From: Rhipicephalus microplus
Lineage: Eukaryota; Arthropoda; Arachnida; Ixodida; Ixodidae
Assembly (NCBI RefSeq): GCF_043290135.1
Contig: NC_134702.1
Coordinates: 88,188,817-88,252,816, forward strand
DNA length: 64,000 nucleotides
Direction of reading: 5' to 3'
The notes under the pieces were generated by a model. That model ran no database searches. It saw nothing but the letters and a program-made list of their open reading frames with translations, and was not told the origin of the DNA. This document shows positions 12,300 through 23,255 of this stretch, piece after piece; positions within the stretch are counted from its first letter, which is position 1; the number at the start of each line of letters is the position of its first letter. A program made the position numbers and the translations under genes.

Positions 12300-13598
12300 T
12301 TAGAACCGCCAAGCATTGAAACTTATATACTTGCTAGAGTTAACGGTAGATGGAGCAGTGCCGGTTTCACAATAAAATTCTGTTTCCAGTCTGCCTGGTC
12401 AGCGGGTCGAATGTGCTAACTCGGCATCTCGTTTTCGCCATGTTTAGCTCGTGGCTAAGTTATCGCACGCGCCTATAACATTCGTTGCCGTATATTTCTC
12501 TCCACAATGAACCATTGCGTGGGTCAGCTTACACACATTTAGAGTTTTATTCGCAGCTCCAGCTCAAAAGAATTCACATGTGTAAAAAGCAAAGCAAAAG
12601 CACGTTCATGGCGTTTATAAATGTCGTACAATCAATTCCTCCTAAATGCGGTGGCGTTGTTCATGTTCTGAATGAATTATTTTTAGACAGCATGACTAAA
12701 ACTATCTTCACTTTGTAGAGTGTTTATTCCTGTTCAGTTCACGCTGCACGGAAGATGTGGTCTAGAAGAGCAATGTTTGTGTGTAGTAATATCCGAGGTT
12801 TTACGTTCTGGAACCAAGATTATATTATGATGGGTGCCATAGTTCTGGGCTTGAGAATTTTCCACCTCCTGGGGCTCTTTAACGTGCACCATAACATCGT
12901 GATTTGTGCCACTTTAACTAATTTTTTTCGTAGAATATACCATAGCATAGTTCTTCACCACACATAATTTTATCACCACACTAAATGGTACATCTTTTCG
13001 GTTATTGCTACGACATAGATGTTCTATTTGTCAAATATAAAATTTCTCTAATGCGTGCTGCATATGAGTGCAATTGTCCACCTTAGCAATGAAGCAGCAT
13101 AAATCGTCAATTTCTTTAGGTAGTGGCCGTCAATACACAAGTACCAGTTTTTTAAAAGTTGGTTCATTTTTATTTTTCACTCGCTGCAATCTCTTTTATG
13201 TGAATTTGTCATTGATCCCTTATTTTATCTATGGCCCTTGGATTTGAGGGTAGCTTATTCGCTCAGTAATCAACGTTTTGTGACTTGCCTGCAACTTTAG
13301 AACCAAGCAAGAGTAAAAGTGGGATCTTGTTTTTGTGTTCTCCCGCATTCGAAATCGCAGCCATTGTATACTAAAAAGTACAGTCGTAAATTCCTTTTGC
13401 TGTACTTCCGTACAAAATTAACAATAAATTTAAATGGTGTGACCACCCTTGGCTTGAGTTCCGGATGTTTTTCAAATCTATCCAACAGCCCCCCCCCCCC
13501 CCTTTGTGACGTGTGCTAGTGGGAGTGACCTTCAAAATTTCAAAAAGAACAGAGGTTCTTCCAAAAACTTTACGTGCGAACCGAAACCAAGCCTGACC
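12300..13598. other. No recognised gene; short SINE remnant
   Basis: Only a 45-bp SINE-like scrap (12850-12893, containing CCTGGGGCTCTTTAACGTGC) and a 16-base run of C at 13487-13502 are definable. Frames here lack family motifs. Confidence 0.45.
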
Positions 13599-13660
13599 AT
13601 ACGACGACGAAAGTTATAGCGTGAGAACAAAACGACGACGCAGAGACAAGAAGAACACGA
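13599..13660 (+). repeat. Dispersed repeat related to the gene A intron palindrome
   Basis: AAGTTATAGCGTGAGAACAA and the following CGACGACGCAGAGACAAGAA match one arm of the inverted repeat at 17994-18099. Here only a single arm is present. Its downstream neighbour (CACGAAGGACACGAGCGC) suggests the end of a larger dispersed element. Confidence 0.6.
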
Positions 13661-13865
13661 AGGACACGAGCGCAACCAAGCCCCTGTTTTCCTTATATCA
13701 CATGCTTCTGCAAACACATACCTGTCTTGAGCGACAATGCTTAAGATTTTTAATTGATAAATGAGTTGAATAAAATAATAAATGCAGCTTTTATCAAAAC
13801 TAGACGGGGCCTTTAGCACTTCCCACAAAATCATAGGACCTTCCAATAAAGATATTTGTGTGTAT

Positions 13866-13965
13866 CCTAACGCAACGGAAAAATAGGAGGAAAAGAATTG
13901 CAGGGAGGTCAACTAGTCTAATGGCAGCCGGTTCGCTACCCTGCGCATGGGTTCGCTACCCTACG
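13866..13965 (-). mobile_element. I-type LINE 3' UTR fragment
   Basis: GCAGGGAGGTCAACTAGTCT and GGTTCGCTACCCTGCGCATG match the 3' untranslated regions of the I-type LINEs at 22.13 and 38.25 kb, in the same minus orientation. GGTTCGCTACCCT is repeated. No coding part is attached. Confidence 0.7.
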
Positions 13966-13969
13966 CCTC

Positions 13970-14975
13970 AATTTCGCTTTTAGATATTGGTAGGTAGTTC
14001 ACACTTTAACGCCACCCCTAGTTTTTACTCCGGCTAACTTAAGGTGGCGAATGAAATAACTGAAACTTCGGCTACATCATGTATTGTTTCAGAGCAAAGC
14101 TTGAGCATGATGCTTGTTTGTTCGGTTCGTGGGTAAATAAAAGAGGTTGTTTTTAATGTGCCATATTAGCGGACTTCCTGCGTGCATGAGCCATCGGGTG
14201 TAGAAACTAGTGTGGTAATGCACAGTGGTAACGTCAGTAGTGCTTTTGTTGCCACCAACAGGTGCTAGCGTGATCCGGACCTCTTCACCCCCCCCCCCCC
14301 TAGAACAGAGCACACATGGGTTTTTTTTCGGCGCTGTAAGCTTCGTTGGCACTCGGGGAAACAGCGCCGTGGTCGCGGTTACGTAGGCTTTCCCGCTTTG
14401 GCTGGCTTCCCTAGATAATGCTTCAAAAACTTTATACTCCTTCTCTCCCTGTACGGATTGGAAGGGCAGACAATTCATCCAGTGTGCTGGACTAACCTAC
14501 AGACCTTCGCCGACAAAGATTCTGGCAAAGGCGCTCATGACCGGGACGACAGTAGTGAAAGAGGGTGAAGACGTAGCGAGTATAAGATGAGACGGCGTGC
14601 AAGCTGCTATACGTAAGCTTATAGGGAACAAAAGCATCACGATAACATCAATACAGCTCACACATAAGAGAAGCGCTTATTTGAGTATGCGTCTAAGTTG
14701 TCGAAGATGACAGAAGCAAACACAAAGAAGGGAAGTATACGTGGACTGCAGGTGGCTGGGACATCACTTAATAGGGGGAAAAATTTCACAACCAAATGTG
14801 GAGTATGTCATCGCCGCTGTTTTGCACCACAAATACCGATCACAAAGAGCCGAGCGCGGTTACGCAAAGAGTAGAGACAAAGTTGGGACCAACACAGTCT
14901 ATTCAAGAACAGACCAGCGGACGCGTTGCTGTAATGTACCATGCTCAAAATTAGCCAAGCAATTTCAAAAACACT
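13970..14975. other. No recognised gene
   Basis: Unique-looking DNA with a run of C at 14287-14300. Frames of up to 129 codons have no identifiable features. Confidence 0.4.
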
Positions 14976-14986
14976 GCTTCATTGTT

Positions 14987-15225
14987 GATTGATATGCGTG
15001 GTTTAACGTTCTAAAAACTATATGATTATGAGAGACGCCGCAGTGAAGGGCTTTGAAAATTTTGACCACCTGGTGTTCTTTAATATGCACCCAAATCAGA
15101 GCACATGGGCCTACAACACTTTCGCCTCCATCAAAAATGCAGCCACCGCAGTCAAGAATCCACCCAGTGACCTGCGGGTCAGCAGCCGAGTACCTTAGCC
15201 ACTGGACAACCATGGCAGGGCCACG
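14987..15225 (-). mobile_element. Full-length Ruka-like SINE with target-site duplication
   Basis: On the minus strand the element runs from a tRNA-like head near 15225 (with CCAGTGGCTAAGGTACTCGG over the A box) through the common body to a TCAATCA tail at 14987. It is flanked by the perfect 11-bp direct repeat GCTTCATTGTT at 14976-14986 and 15226-15236. That repeat fixes the ends and shows insertion by target-primed retroposition. Confidence 0.88.
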
Positions 15226-15717
15226 GCTTCATTGTTATATTCAAGGCTCTGACTTACTGATGGTCGATGTTTCAAAAAAAAAAATTGGCAGATTCCACGC
15301 ACATGAGAATCGACGCTATCCGAAGCACAAAGAGGGAAGGTTACCATGTTGCGATTCTTTTAATGAGCGACACGTCATGAAATGACGCTAAATATATGTA
15401 CAAATGTTGCACACGAAGACATAGGTTGAAGAATTGCAGCTCCTTATATATCAGTTTTTTGCACTGGTGATGCCAACTGGAACAAGCGTTTTGGCAACAC
15501 CAGAAGCTGATAAGAAACGCTGATGCTCGCGAGGATGCTGGGCCTGGACACTGCTACACAAATCAAATTCAGCGCATGGCAACTAACCACAACTAACTCG
15601 ACGTGACGGCCGCATCAAAGGAGTACATATGTATTCTTTTTAAAGTTGTGTAGGCAGCACTGCAACCACTATTGTCGTTTCACGAAGATTAACGTCTGTT
15701 TGGAAAGTATTTCTGAG

Positions 15718-15787
15718 ACCTGGCGTAGCTCAGAGGTAAAATGCTTCATAGCCATACAGAATGCATAGGTTTATTACCAACTGGTAC
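15718..15787 (+). repeat. tRNA-Gly-like module, non-functional
   Basis: GGCGTAGCTCAGAGGTAAAA matches a tRNA D-arm/A box. The partner copy at 30039-30110 keeps GCCACGC at the anticodon position and GGGTTCGATTCC as a B box, both like tRNA-Gly(GCC). In this copy the B box has decayed to GGTTTATTACC. The acceptor ends do not pair, so I do not call a tRNA gene. Confidence 0.6.
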
Positions 15788-16129
15788 CCTGACATTTATT
15801 CTTTGCATCGTTGGGTGAACGCTATCAATGTCGGGTATTTCGTAACGCTCGCGCGTTCAAATTGTCTATGTGTGTTGTCATCGTTTCTAGGTAGAAACTA
15901 AGTGTCAATCACCTGTGGCACATTCCCGCATACCAGCGGCACATACCCGCCCGTCGGCATGTGCCACTGTCTGACGCGAAGTGTTTCACGACGTGCGCGA
16001 CATGATTGCGAAATGATTCATGTCGTGACCAGAGCATCATATTCGTCAAACAATCTTACACTGCCATGCTAATTTTTGTTCACGCCCAGTTAAATGGGTG
16101 ACCACGAAAGCACCCAAACGTAAGCGGCC

Positions 16130-16274
<145 letters not shown>

Positions 16275-16330
16275 CGCTCAATTTCGCCGAAGTTTGCTAA
16301 GAAATGTTCCGCATTTAAAATATGGTGTCA

Positions 16331-17575
16331 TGGGGGCAGCATGCGCTATTTCGAAAAGAAAAAAAAACTTAATTTTTCGCCGATTTCAATTCGTACAAAT
16401 TGTGCTCAATTGTACTCACATTTTGTTTCTCCAAGCGTTTTCAACATTACATTCCCATTCCACTCTGGGGTCGCGAAAATGTGCAATGATTCCGGACGAG
16501 AAATTCCAGAACACTGGCCAGAGGTACTGTACGAGACTACGTACTTTAACTGAAAACAATGCCCAGTCTCACAAATGAAATGTACTTAAGCACGCAGCGA
16601 TGTGCCTACTTAGCTCGTCAACCTATGAGATTGTTGATTAGCTAATTGATCATTGCTTTACTAGTACTAAATAAAATTTGCTGCAGTTGCCCATAGACCA
16701 ATCAGAAGCACGTTGTACCTAAGTAAGCCATAAAACGGCTTTTAAAGCTGCTATGTTCACAATGGTTATAATATGTTGTGTGCCAGTTCGAGGAAAGTAG
16801 TATTGTGCAGCATAATGTTCAAGTATTTTACTTCTACCGCACGTTATTGATATCTATTCCCTTATACTATTTCCTTCCGCCAATACACTCGGAAGAACAT
16901 TGATAGCAAGGCGTGTTCTGGTTTCTGTCAAAGACTGTCAACAAAATTATTTCGATTTTTTTATTCGAGAACACCTTTCAGGTGGAGATCAACACATTAA
17001 AAATACTGTTCGTTAGAATTGGGGCTATTGAAACAATTAGGGCATTATTGAAGTTGCACGCTGAAGAGAAAAAATAATTGTGTAAAAGTTTCAGGGCTGA
17101 CCATGTTTTTGTTCAACGTGAACTAGGAATAAGTCATGATCGTTGTCAACCCATCATAGGCATAGCTTCTTGAGAAGATTGAGGACACGTGCGGAATACT
17201 GAGTTCTCACCTTGCTAGCGACACTACGTGCAGCCATAAAAAAGGCAACAAGCATACGCTTGTTCTGTCGCAACTTACGTGACATCCGGTTATTTCATGC
17301 TCTTAAGCGTACCTTACTCTTTCATCCGCAGCTATATTCACGGCATTCAAAGTGCAACTAGAACAGAATGTTTAATTGGGCCATGCTTGGCCGCATGCTG
17401 TCTGACTTGTATTATCAGGCGAGTGCATGTGAATGTATTCACAAATAAAAGGTTACTTTTTACGTCATGCAATATACTCGAAGAAAAAAGCTTGAAAATT
17501 AACATTTATTTTAACCTACAACGCTAATACGTGTATCAATGGCACTGATTAATAATGAATATAAAGAAGCACTGC
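16331..17575. other. Upstream region of gene A, no recognised gene
   Basis: AT-rich sequence with short frames only. It is likely to include distal regulatory DNA of gene A, but I could define no motif beyond the proximal promoter block. Confidence 0.4.
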
Positions 17576-17640
17576 CATTCTCCTCTCCACTCTTCAAGGC
17601 TTGTTTCTGGCGTCTACAAGCCAATAATTTGATATAAAAG
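17574..17640 (+). promoter_or_regulatory. Gene A core promoter: CATTCTCCTC element plus TATA box
   Basis: TATAAAAG at 17633-17640 lies 69 bp before the ATG. CATTCTCCTC at 17576-17585 begins 57 bp before the TATA box. Gene B has the same two elements at exactly the same spacings. A TCAG at 17662-17665, about 29 bp after the start of the TATA box, fits an arthropod initiator, and the leader block GAAGCTTCTGCTCCTC begins 32 bp after the TATA start in both genes. The role of CATTCTCCTC as a binding site is inferred. Confidence 0.8.
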
Positions 17641-17701
17641 CTCACTCGCCACAGGCAACGATCAGAAGCTTCTGCTCCTCCAACTCACAAAGACCACCGT
17701 C

Positions 17702-19465
17702 ATGGTTTGTATCGATTCAACTACACTATTCTTTTAGAGAAACTCGACCCACAAGTTGCAAACCGCTATACCTAAAAATTCTATTATAATTTTATAGCAA
17801 TTCTTACAGGATGCACTATTTTCTGAGCATGTTCTGAAGGCACTTGCCTCCTGAACAGAAACTTACGACTCCATCAGTCTGATGAGTATTTCAGCTTTCA
17901 TTGTATTCGTACGCTCAGCACCTTATATAGCGTAAAATGAGCCACAAATCCTGAACTGCGAAGTGTGGTAGTTTTGACTAGTTGGTATGACATGACAATA
18001 GTTATAGCACGAGAACAGAACAACGACATAGGGACAAGAAGGACTCGTCTCTTGCTTGTCCCTTTGTCGTCGTTCTGTTCTCGCGGTATAACTATCGTCT
18101 TTAACAGCCTTGCGTTATTCGGCCTGCTCTGTCTCGAACGATACCCTGAACAGTGTACTCAGCTTAATACATTTGGGATATACACAAAGGAATGAATTCA
18201 TTATTTTTTATTTCAGCTGCGCACCTGCGTCGTCCTTGCCCTGGCCACCAGTGCCTTGGCTGGTAACATTGGCCACCTTACTGGCGGCTACACCCTCGCC
18301 AGCAACCTTGGCTATGGCCAAGGCTATGGAAACCTCGGCTATGCTGGCCTCGGCTACGGTGGTCTTGGCCTTTCTCACTATGGTCTGTCCCACGGTGTTG
18401 GCTACTCTGGCCTGACCGGCTACGGTGTTGGCTACGGATTTGGATACGCTGCCCCAGCTGTCACCAGCACCGCCTCAACCTACCAGGCTGCTCCAGCTGT
18501 GACTGCAGTTCATGCCGCTCCAGCCGTGACTGCTGTACATGCCGCTCCAGCTGTCACCACCTACGCTGCTGCTCCAGCTGTGACTGCTGTCCAAGCTGCC
18601 CCAGCTGTCGCTACCTACGCTTCTGCCCCAGCCGTCACCAGGGTTGTTCAGTCCGCCCCAGCTGTGACCTACGCCGCTGCCCCAGCCGTCACCAGAGTTG
18701 TTCAGTCCGCCCCAGCTGTCACTAGGGTCGTTCAGTCCACACCAGCTGTGACCTACGCCGCTGCCCCAGCCGTCACCAGGGTCGTTCAGTCCGCCCCAGC
18801 TGTGACCTACGCCGCTGCTCCAGCCGTCACAAGGGTCGTTCAGTCCGCCCCAGCTGTGACCTACGCCGCTGCCCCAGCCGTCACCAGGGTTGTTCAGTCC
18901 GCCCCAGCTGTCACCTATGCTGCTGCCCCAGCCATTACCAAGGTTGTTCAATCCGCCCCAGCTGTCACCTACGCTGCTGCTCCAGCCGTGACTCGCGTTG
19001 CCACCTACACTGCACCAGCCGTGACCAAGGTTGTGCAGTCCGCGCCAGTCGTCGCTGCTGCTCCAGCTGTCGCCACCTACGCTGCTGCCCCAGCCGTGAC
19101 CACTGTCCAGCACGCTGCCCCAGCTGTTGCTACTGTTGCCCACGCTGCTCCAGCTGTTGCCACTTACGGCGTTGCCCACGCCGCACCAGCCGTCGCTACC
19201 TACAGCGTTGCTCACGCCGCTCCATCATACTACAACTACGGAGTTGGCTCTCTCGGCTACGGCTCTGGCAGCTTCGGTTACGGCCATGGTCTTCTCGGCT
19301 ACGGCCTCAACTACGGCTATGGCCTTGGTTCTCCCCTGAGCTACTCCACTCTCCTCCACAAGAAGAAGTGTAAGTTATGCTTTCATTGCGCACGTAATAG
19401 TCATTTATTTTACATTTTTTCAGAGTTGGTAATATTAACGTATTCTTTTTTCTTTATTTACAGAA
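17702..19465 (+). CDS. Secreted AAPAV-repeat cuticle-type structural protein (gene A), 3 exons
   Basis: The spliced coding sequence is 17702-17704, 18217-19369 and 19464-19465, giving 385 residues. Exon 1 contributes only the ATG, followed directly by a GT donor. Intron 1 (17705-18216) ends in a pyrimidine-rich TTTATTTCAG. Intron 2 (19370-19463) starts GTAAGT and ends TTTACAG, and the stop TAA is split T|AA across it. The protein opens with a signal peptide (MLRTCVVLALATSALA, cut before Gly17). A Gly/Tyr/Leu-rich block with GYGGLGLSHYG follows to about residue 75, then a long series of AAPAV units including tandem TRVVQSAPAVTYAAAPAV repeats, then a second GYG-rich block and a HKKK end. AAPA/V motifs are typical of arthropod cuticle proteins. 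No Rebers-Riddiford chitin-binding consensus is visible, so the exact role (cuticle, eggshell or cement matrix) is inferred from composition. Confidence 0.9.
17994..18099. repeat. 45-bp inverted repeat within intron 1 of gene A
   Basis: The arms 17994-18038 and 18055-18099 are reverse complements at 40 of 45 positions, with a 16-nt loop. The arm contains AGTTATAGCACGAGAACAGA and ends GGGACAAG. A single arm of the same family occurs at 13608-13652, so this looks like a small foldback transposon or the joined ends of one. Transcription of gene A would place a stable hairpin in the intron. Confidence 0.85.
18637..18990 (+). repeat. 54-bp tandem coding repeats in gene A
   Basis: The 18-residue unit TRVVQSAPAVTYAAAPAV recurs about five times in near-complete form, plus one shortened unit, between 18637 and 18990. 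The nucleotide units are almost identical, including synonymous sites (GCCGTCACCAGGGTTGTTCA and close variants). That points to recent unequal exchange or gene conversion in the array. Confidence 0.85.
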
Positions 19466-19553
19466 TCTTCCCTCTTACCACTACGCAGGAAAGTCCTTGT
19501 CGTGGAGCAGTTTATTCAATGCATTCAGTCAAGATTGTTGATATTTTCCAGAG

Positions 19554-19559
19554 AATAAA
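19554..19559 (+). terminator. Gene A poly(A) signal AATAAA
   Basis: AATAAA lies 89 bp after the completed stop codon in exon 3. Cleavage would be expected roughly 15-25 bp further on. Exon 3 is otherwise non-coding apart from the last two bases of the stop. Confidence 0.75.
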
Positions 19560-19579
19560 TTGCTTCAAAACACTTACTT

Positions 19580-20992
19580 GCCCTTTGCAGCCTTCATTTT
19601 ATTTGCTTCGTTTTAGAGCCCAGTTCTCATGCTATAGTTGGCCATCTGTCAAAAAGTGACAATTATCTTCATCATAAATTGGCACGTCTTCAGGTATTCC
19701 TCTTCTTCACCACTTTTTTCCTCCTCAGGGTTCTACGTTCTCCACATACGTCTGCAAGAAGTTTAGAGCTCACTCAGACTTCCTCAACAATACCTTTCTC
19801 TTTTCTTAGGGCTCATACTCTCCAATGTTTTCCTCAACAAGGCTCGCTCGGAAAAAGATTCACTACAATTTTTCTGAATCAAATGCACTTGGTCTCCAAC
19901 TCACCAAGATATTGCTTACTTGAACTCAGTCAGGCCCACAGCTCTATCTTAATCTGTGCCTTAGTGAGTCAGCGCATGAGTCTTTGAGCATACACCTGGT
20001 TCGTCCAAGCTGTGAATGCTTTTTAACACTTATATTTTACATGATTGATGCCCTACTTGGAGTTTTTGTTTAGTATTCTAATTACTTATATTTTGTATCT
20101 TAATTATTTTGTATCCAACTTTTTATTCCGTATCTTAATTTTTCTGTTTTATTTGGATGCAGCGGACTATGGATATCATAATAGAAAGTGTTGAATCGTA
20201 GGAAATTTTTTAACAAGACATTTGCGTAAAGGAAATTCAGGAAGGTTCAAATTATCAAGCCCCCCCCCCCGTAACTAACGCATCTCTTGACTTATAATGT
20301 GAGCTGGCACATTAATGCTACAGCAGTGATGCACCAGAAGTAATTGTTATCAAAGAAAGCTCGTGTACGGCTGATAGAAATATTGAAGTTTAGTAGAGAA
20401 GACAAGTGGTCGAGAAACCATTATGGAGCTTGACAGCATCACTTCTTAAATATCTACGTTTTTAGCGCTCACTTGGACGCAAAGTCATTAAAGTTTTCCT
20501 CAGGCGGACTTTTTCGAAGTCACACTCACTGACGTTTTCTCAGTCGGACTCTCTCGGATACAAACTCACCAAAATGTTACCCACCCGGAGTCACTCAGAC
20601 TTACACTCATGGATTGACGTGAGTGGGAGTGAGTCTACTCATGAGTGAGTTTACCAACCGATCCTCTCAGAATGCATGCACAGATTTCAACTCTGAAAAA
20701 CGCATTAACTTTATGGGGTTAGGGACCGAGTACTGAAAGAAAGACAACTAGGAATATAGAGAACAATAGAAATTGTTTGTGTTAATTATTCTTTGCGCTC
20801 AATTCCGAATGTCGGCATCGTTACCACTGAGGCATCCTGACTTTCCGTCCAGGAAGCCCACGCTCTCCTCACTCTCCCTAACGCACAACATCGCCTCTAC
20901 GGCAGGTCACTCCTGGCTCTGACTACCACTCATAAAACTAGCTCGATCGGACAAACGCAGTGAATATTGTGCTCACTTTTGTAACAGTTCGC
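19580..20992. other. No recognised gene; CTCACT-rich repeat remnants
   Basis: Two stretches (about 19735-19985 and 20465-20660) are rich in imperfect CTCACTCAGACT/GTGAGT words and look like remnants of one low-complexity dispersed repeat. A run of C lies at 20261-20270. The 102-codon frame at 19679-19987 is inside this repeat and is not called a gene. Confidence 0.45.
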
Positions 20993-21125
20993 TTAAAGGG
21001 TCCCTGCAAAATGTTTTGAGCATGGTCAGAAAACGCTGCCGATCGGTAGTAGAGGTTCCCGACAACGCGCGTGCCAAATATTAAGCACAGCACGTGCCCT
21101 GGAATTCACAATAACTTATCGGTCA

Positions 21126-21585
21126 GCAAAAAAAAAAATCACAGCATATCCACAGAGTGAATGATGATGAGTGGAACGAAGCGTTTTTCAGCCAGTCCGT
21201 GCTTCCGTTCATCTGTTCGTGCGTCCATGCGTTCCTACGTCCGCACGTCCATCCGTCCGTCTGCTAGTATGTCTGACCATCCGTCCGTGCACCTGCCCGT
21301 GCGTCTATCTAGTGAACACTCCAAGTAAAGCCATCTTCCATCTCGCAACCACTGTGGCACATACCTGCTCTAGAACGGGTATGTGCCACCGGTGGCTACA
21401 TACATACATACATACATACATACATACATACATACATACATACATACATACATACATACATACATACATACATACATACATACATACATACATACATACA
21501 TACATACATACATACATACATACATACGGAGCAGGAGAAGGAGGAGGAGCAACAGACCCACGCCATAAGGAGCTTCGCCCCTAAT
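21126..21585 (+). mobile_element. CCGT-minisatellite element, copy 3, nested and shortened
   Basis: It begins AGCATATCCACAGAGTGAAT and has a short TCCGTGCGTCCAT array, the shared block CACTCCAAGTAAAGCCATCT and an end GGAGCTTCGCCCCTAA, matching copies at 8862 and 45603. Most of the unique body is replaced by a GTGGCACATACC palindrome and a CATA microsatellite, so this is a derived version. Confidence 0.65.
21397..21527. repeat. (CATA)n microsatellite
   Basis: About 32 uninterrupted units. The left flank (21353-21392) is a hairpin of GGCACATACC and its complement GGTATGTGCC around CTAGAAC, the same word family repeated in the 1 kb GATA element at 15.3 and 29.9 kb. Confidence 0.97.
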
Positions 21586-22276
21586 AATGCTTTCCCTTCT
21601 CCCGACAACTAACGTTATATGCCCAAAAATCACACCTCAACGACCCTACTAACGGCCATTGGCCGATTTGAAATGGTGCACATGCTCGTTACAGAGATCA
21701 ACGTGGGAGGCCGCTAGTTGCCAACGCGTGCGCGCGCGATCACACTGAAAAAGCCGCGCATTCGACAAAAAAAGTGCTCAAGTTCGCAAAGCGCACGTGA
21801 TGCTTTTCTGTGGCCCTGCTATCCCTCCCTGTTTAGCCTACAGTGCTTTTGTCGGGACGAGAGAAAAGAGAATACAATTGCAGCATGCGACAAACCTTTG
21901 TAACTCCACTCGCACTGGACAGATTCTTAAAATATTTGCGGCTTTGAATTATTGAGGCAATATGCTCTTCCAGCGAATTCATTCCTTCTTTACTTGAAAA
22001 AGTTTTTCTGGGCCCCTTTAACAAAAAGTATGCCACAGTCACTTTACTTAGCATGCTTCGCATGAAAAGAGAAAACTAGAACCGCCGTTTTTTTATTATT
22101 TCGAATTTTTTGTCGGGCCACCTCTGGAGAGAGAGAGAGAAAGAATGTAGGAAAGGTAGGGAGGTTGACTAGACTATGCGTCCAGTTTGCTACCCTACAC
22201 ATGGGGAGGGGGAGAGGGGAGTAAAAGGGAGAGAGAAGGATAGACACATGTCACGTCACACACACAATGCCGAGTT

Positions 22277-23255
22277 TCACAGGTGGTCCCTCATTGAAGT
22301 TGCTGTCATGCATCTCAGGGGGGCTCGTGTGGCTTTCTGTGCTGATGTGCTGCGCGACCAGGCTCCTAAGATCTTTGCTTCATTAAATGGCCGGTCATCG
22401 AGTCTATTCAAGGCACACTGGAGAGTCCGGCAATCTTCATCAAATTTGGCACAGTGGCACAAGAGATGTTCAATAGTCTCTATACAGTTGCAGCTTTCAC
22501 ACATGGATGAATCCGCCATGCCAATGCGATAGTTTAATGACTTAGTAAACGCTACCCCAGTCCACAGCCGGCACAGCATTGTAGTGTCACGTCGAGAAAT
22601 CTTGGATGGCAGTTGTTTCTGAAGTAATGACTCAAGATTCTTAGGGCGATGATTGGAGTTAGGTGGAGAATTCCTGTGCGCAAGCGTGGCATTTGCGCGA
22701 TGTGACGAAGTTCTCTAGCTGCGTCTACTCTTGACAAGGGTAGTAACAGTGTGGGCGCTCCGTCGTGGGCACATCGGGCAGCGTCGTCAGCGAGGTGGTT
22801 ACCACTGATGCCACAGTGGCCCGGCAACTATTGTAAAACAATGTCGTGTCCTTGCTCAGCAGCGCGATGACAAATTTTATTAATACGATACACCATCTGG
22901 TGGTAGTTTCCACGTCGTAGACTTCGCACGCATTGAAGGGCTGCCTTGGAGTCGCAGAAAATGGCCCATCTACTAGGGGATTCTTGCGTAACAAACTCCA
23001 CAGCGGCTCGAAGAGCGGCGAGCTCAGGTCACGTAGATGTAGTGACGTGTGATGTCTTGAATTTGATGGTGATTGATCGAGATGGTATGACAAAGGCACC
23101 TGTCGAACTTCCCGAGACCGAACCGTCCGTGTAAACAAGAATTCAGTTAGCATACGACAAATGCAATAGGTCCAGTGAGATCTGCTTGAGGGCTGCAGAT
23201 GACAGGCTTGCCTTTTTAGATATCCCCGGCACTTCAAGGTGCACAGTCAGTGTTT
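22277..23255 (-). pseudogene. LINE A RNase H and terminal zinc-binding region
   Basis: Across frames the minus strand gives YTDGSVSG (first acidic residue, near 23130), ELAALRAA, CDSKAALQC and PGHCGISGNHLADDAA (terminal His/Asp block, near 22800). A frame at 22277-22579 then follows, with CRLWTGVAF, CESCNCIETIEHLLCHC and an arginine-rich end. The catalytic residues of RNase H are all recognisable but not in one frame. Confidence 0.82.

Larger units (their letters stand above)
20997..22017. mobile_element. TTAA-flanked MITE, interrupted by a nested element
   Basis: The outer ends are inverted: AGGGTCCCTGCAAAATGTTT at 20997 and, on the other strand, AGGGGCCCAGAAAAACTTTT from 22017. Both are flanked by TTAA (20993-20996 and 22018-22021). 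TTAA duplications are typical of piggyBac and Kolobok transposons. No transposase is present. About 460 bp in the middle (21126-21585) is a separate nested element. Confidence 0.65.

Noticed and set aside
18475..19215. Long antisense open frame opposite gene A (246 codons, Trp/Ser/Gly-rich)
   Set aside because: It is the reverse reading of the AAPAV repeats: GC-rich codons without stops on one strand give an open antisense frame. The same happens opposite gene B (50612-51454).
19370..19659. Extended carboxy terminus of gene A (about 97 more residues)
   Set aside because: It requires reading through the GTAAGT donor at 19370. Splicing to 19464 gives the same KKK-stop end as gene B, and the extension has no repeat character.
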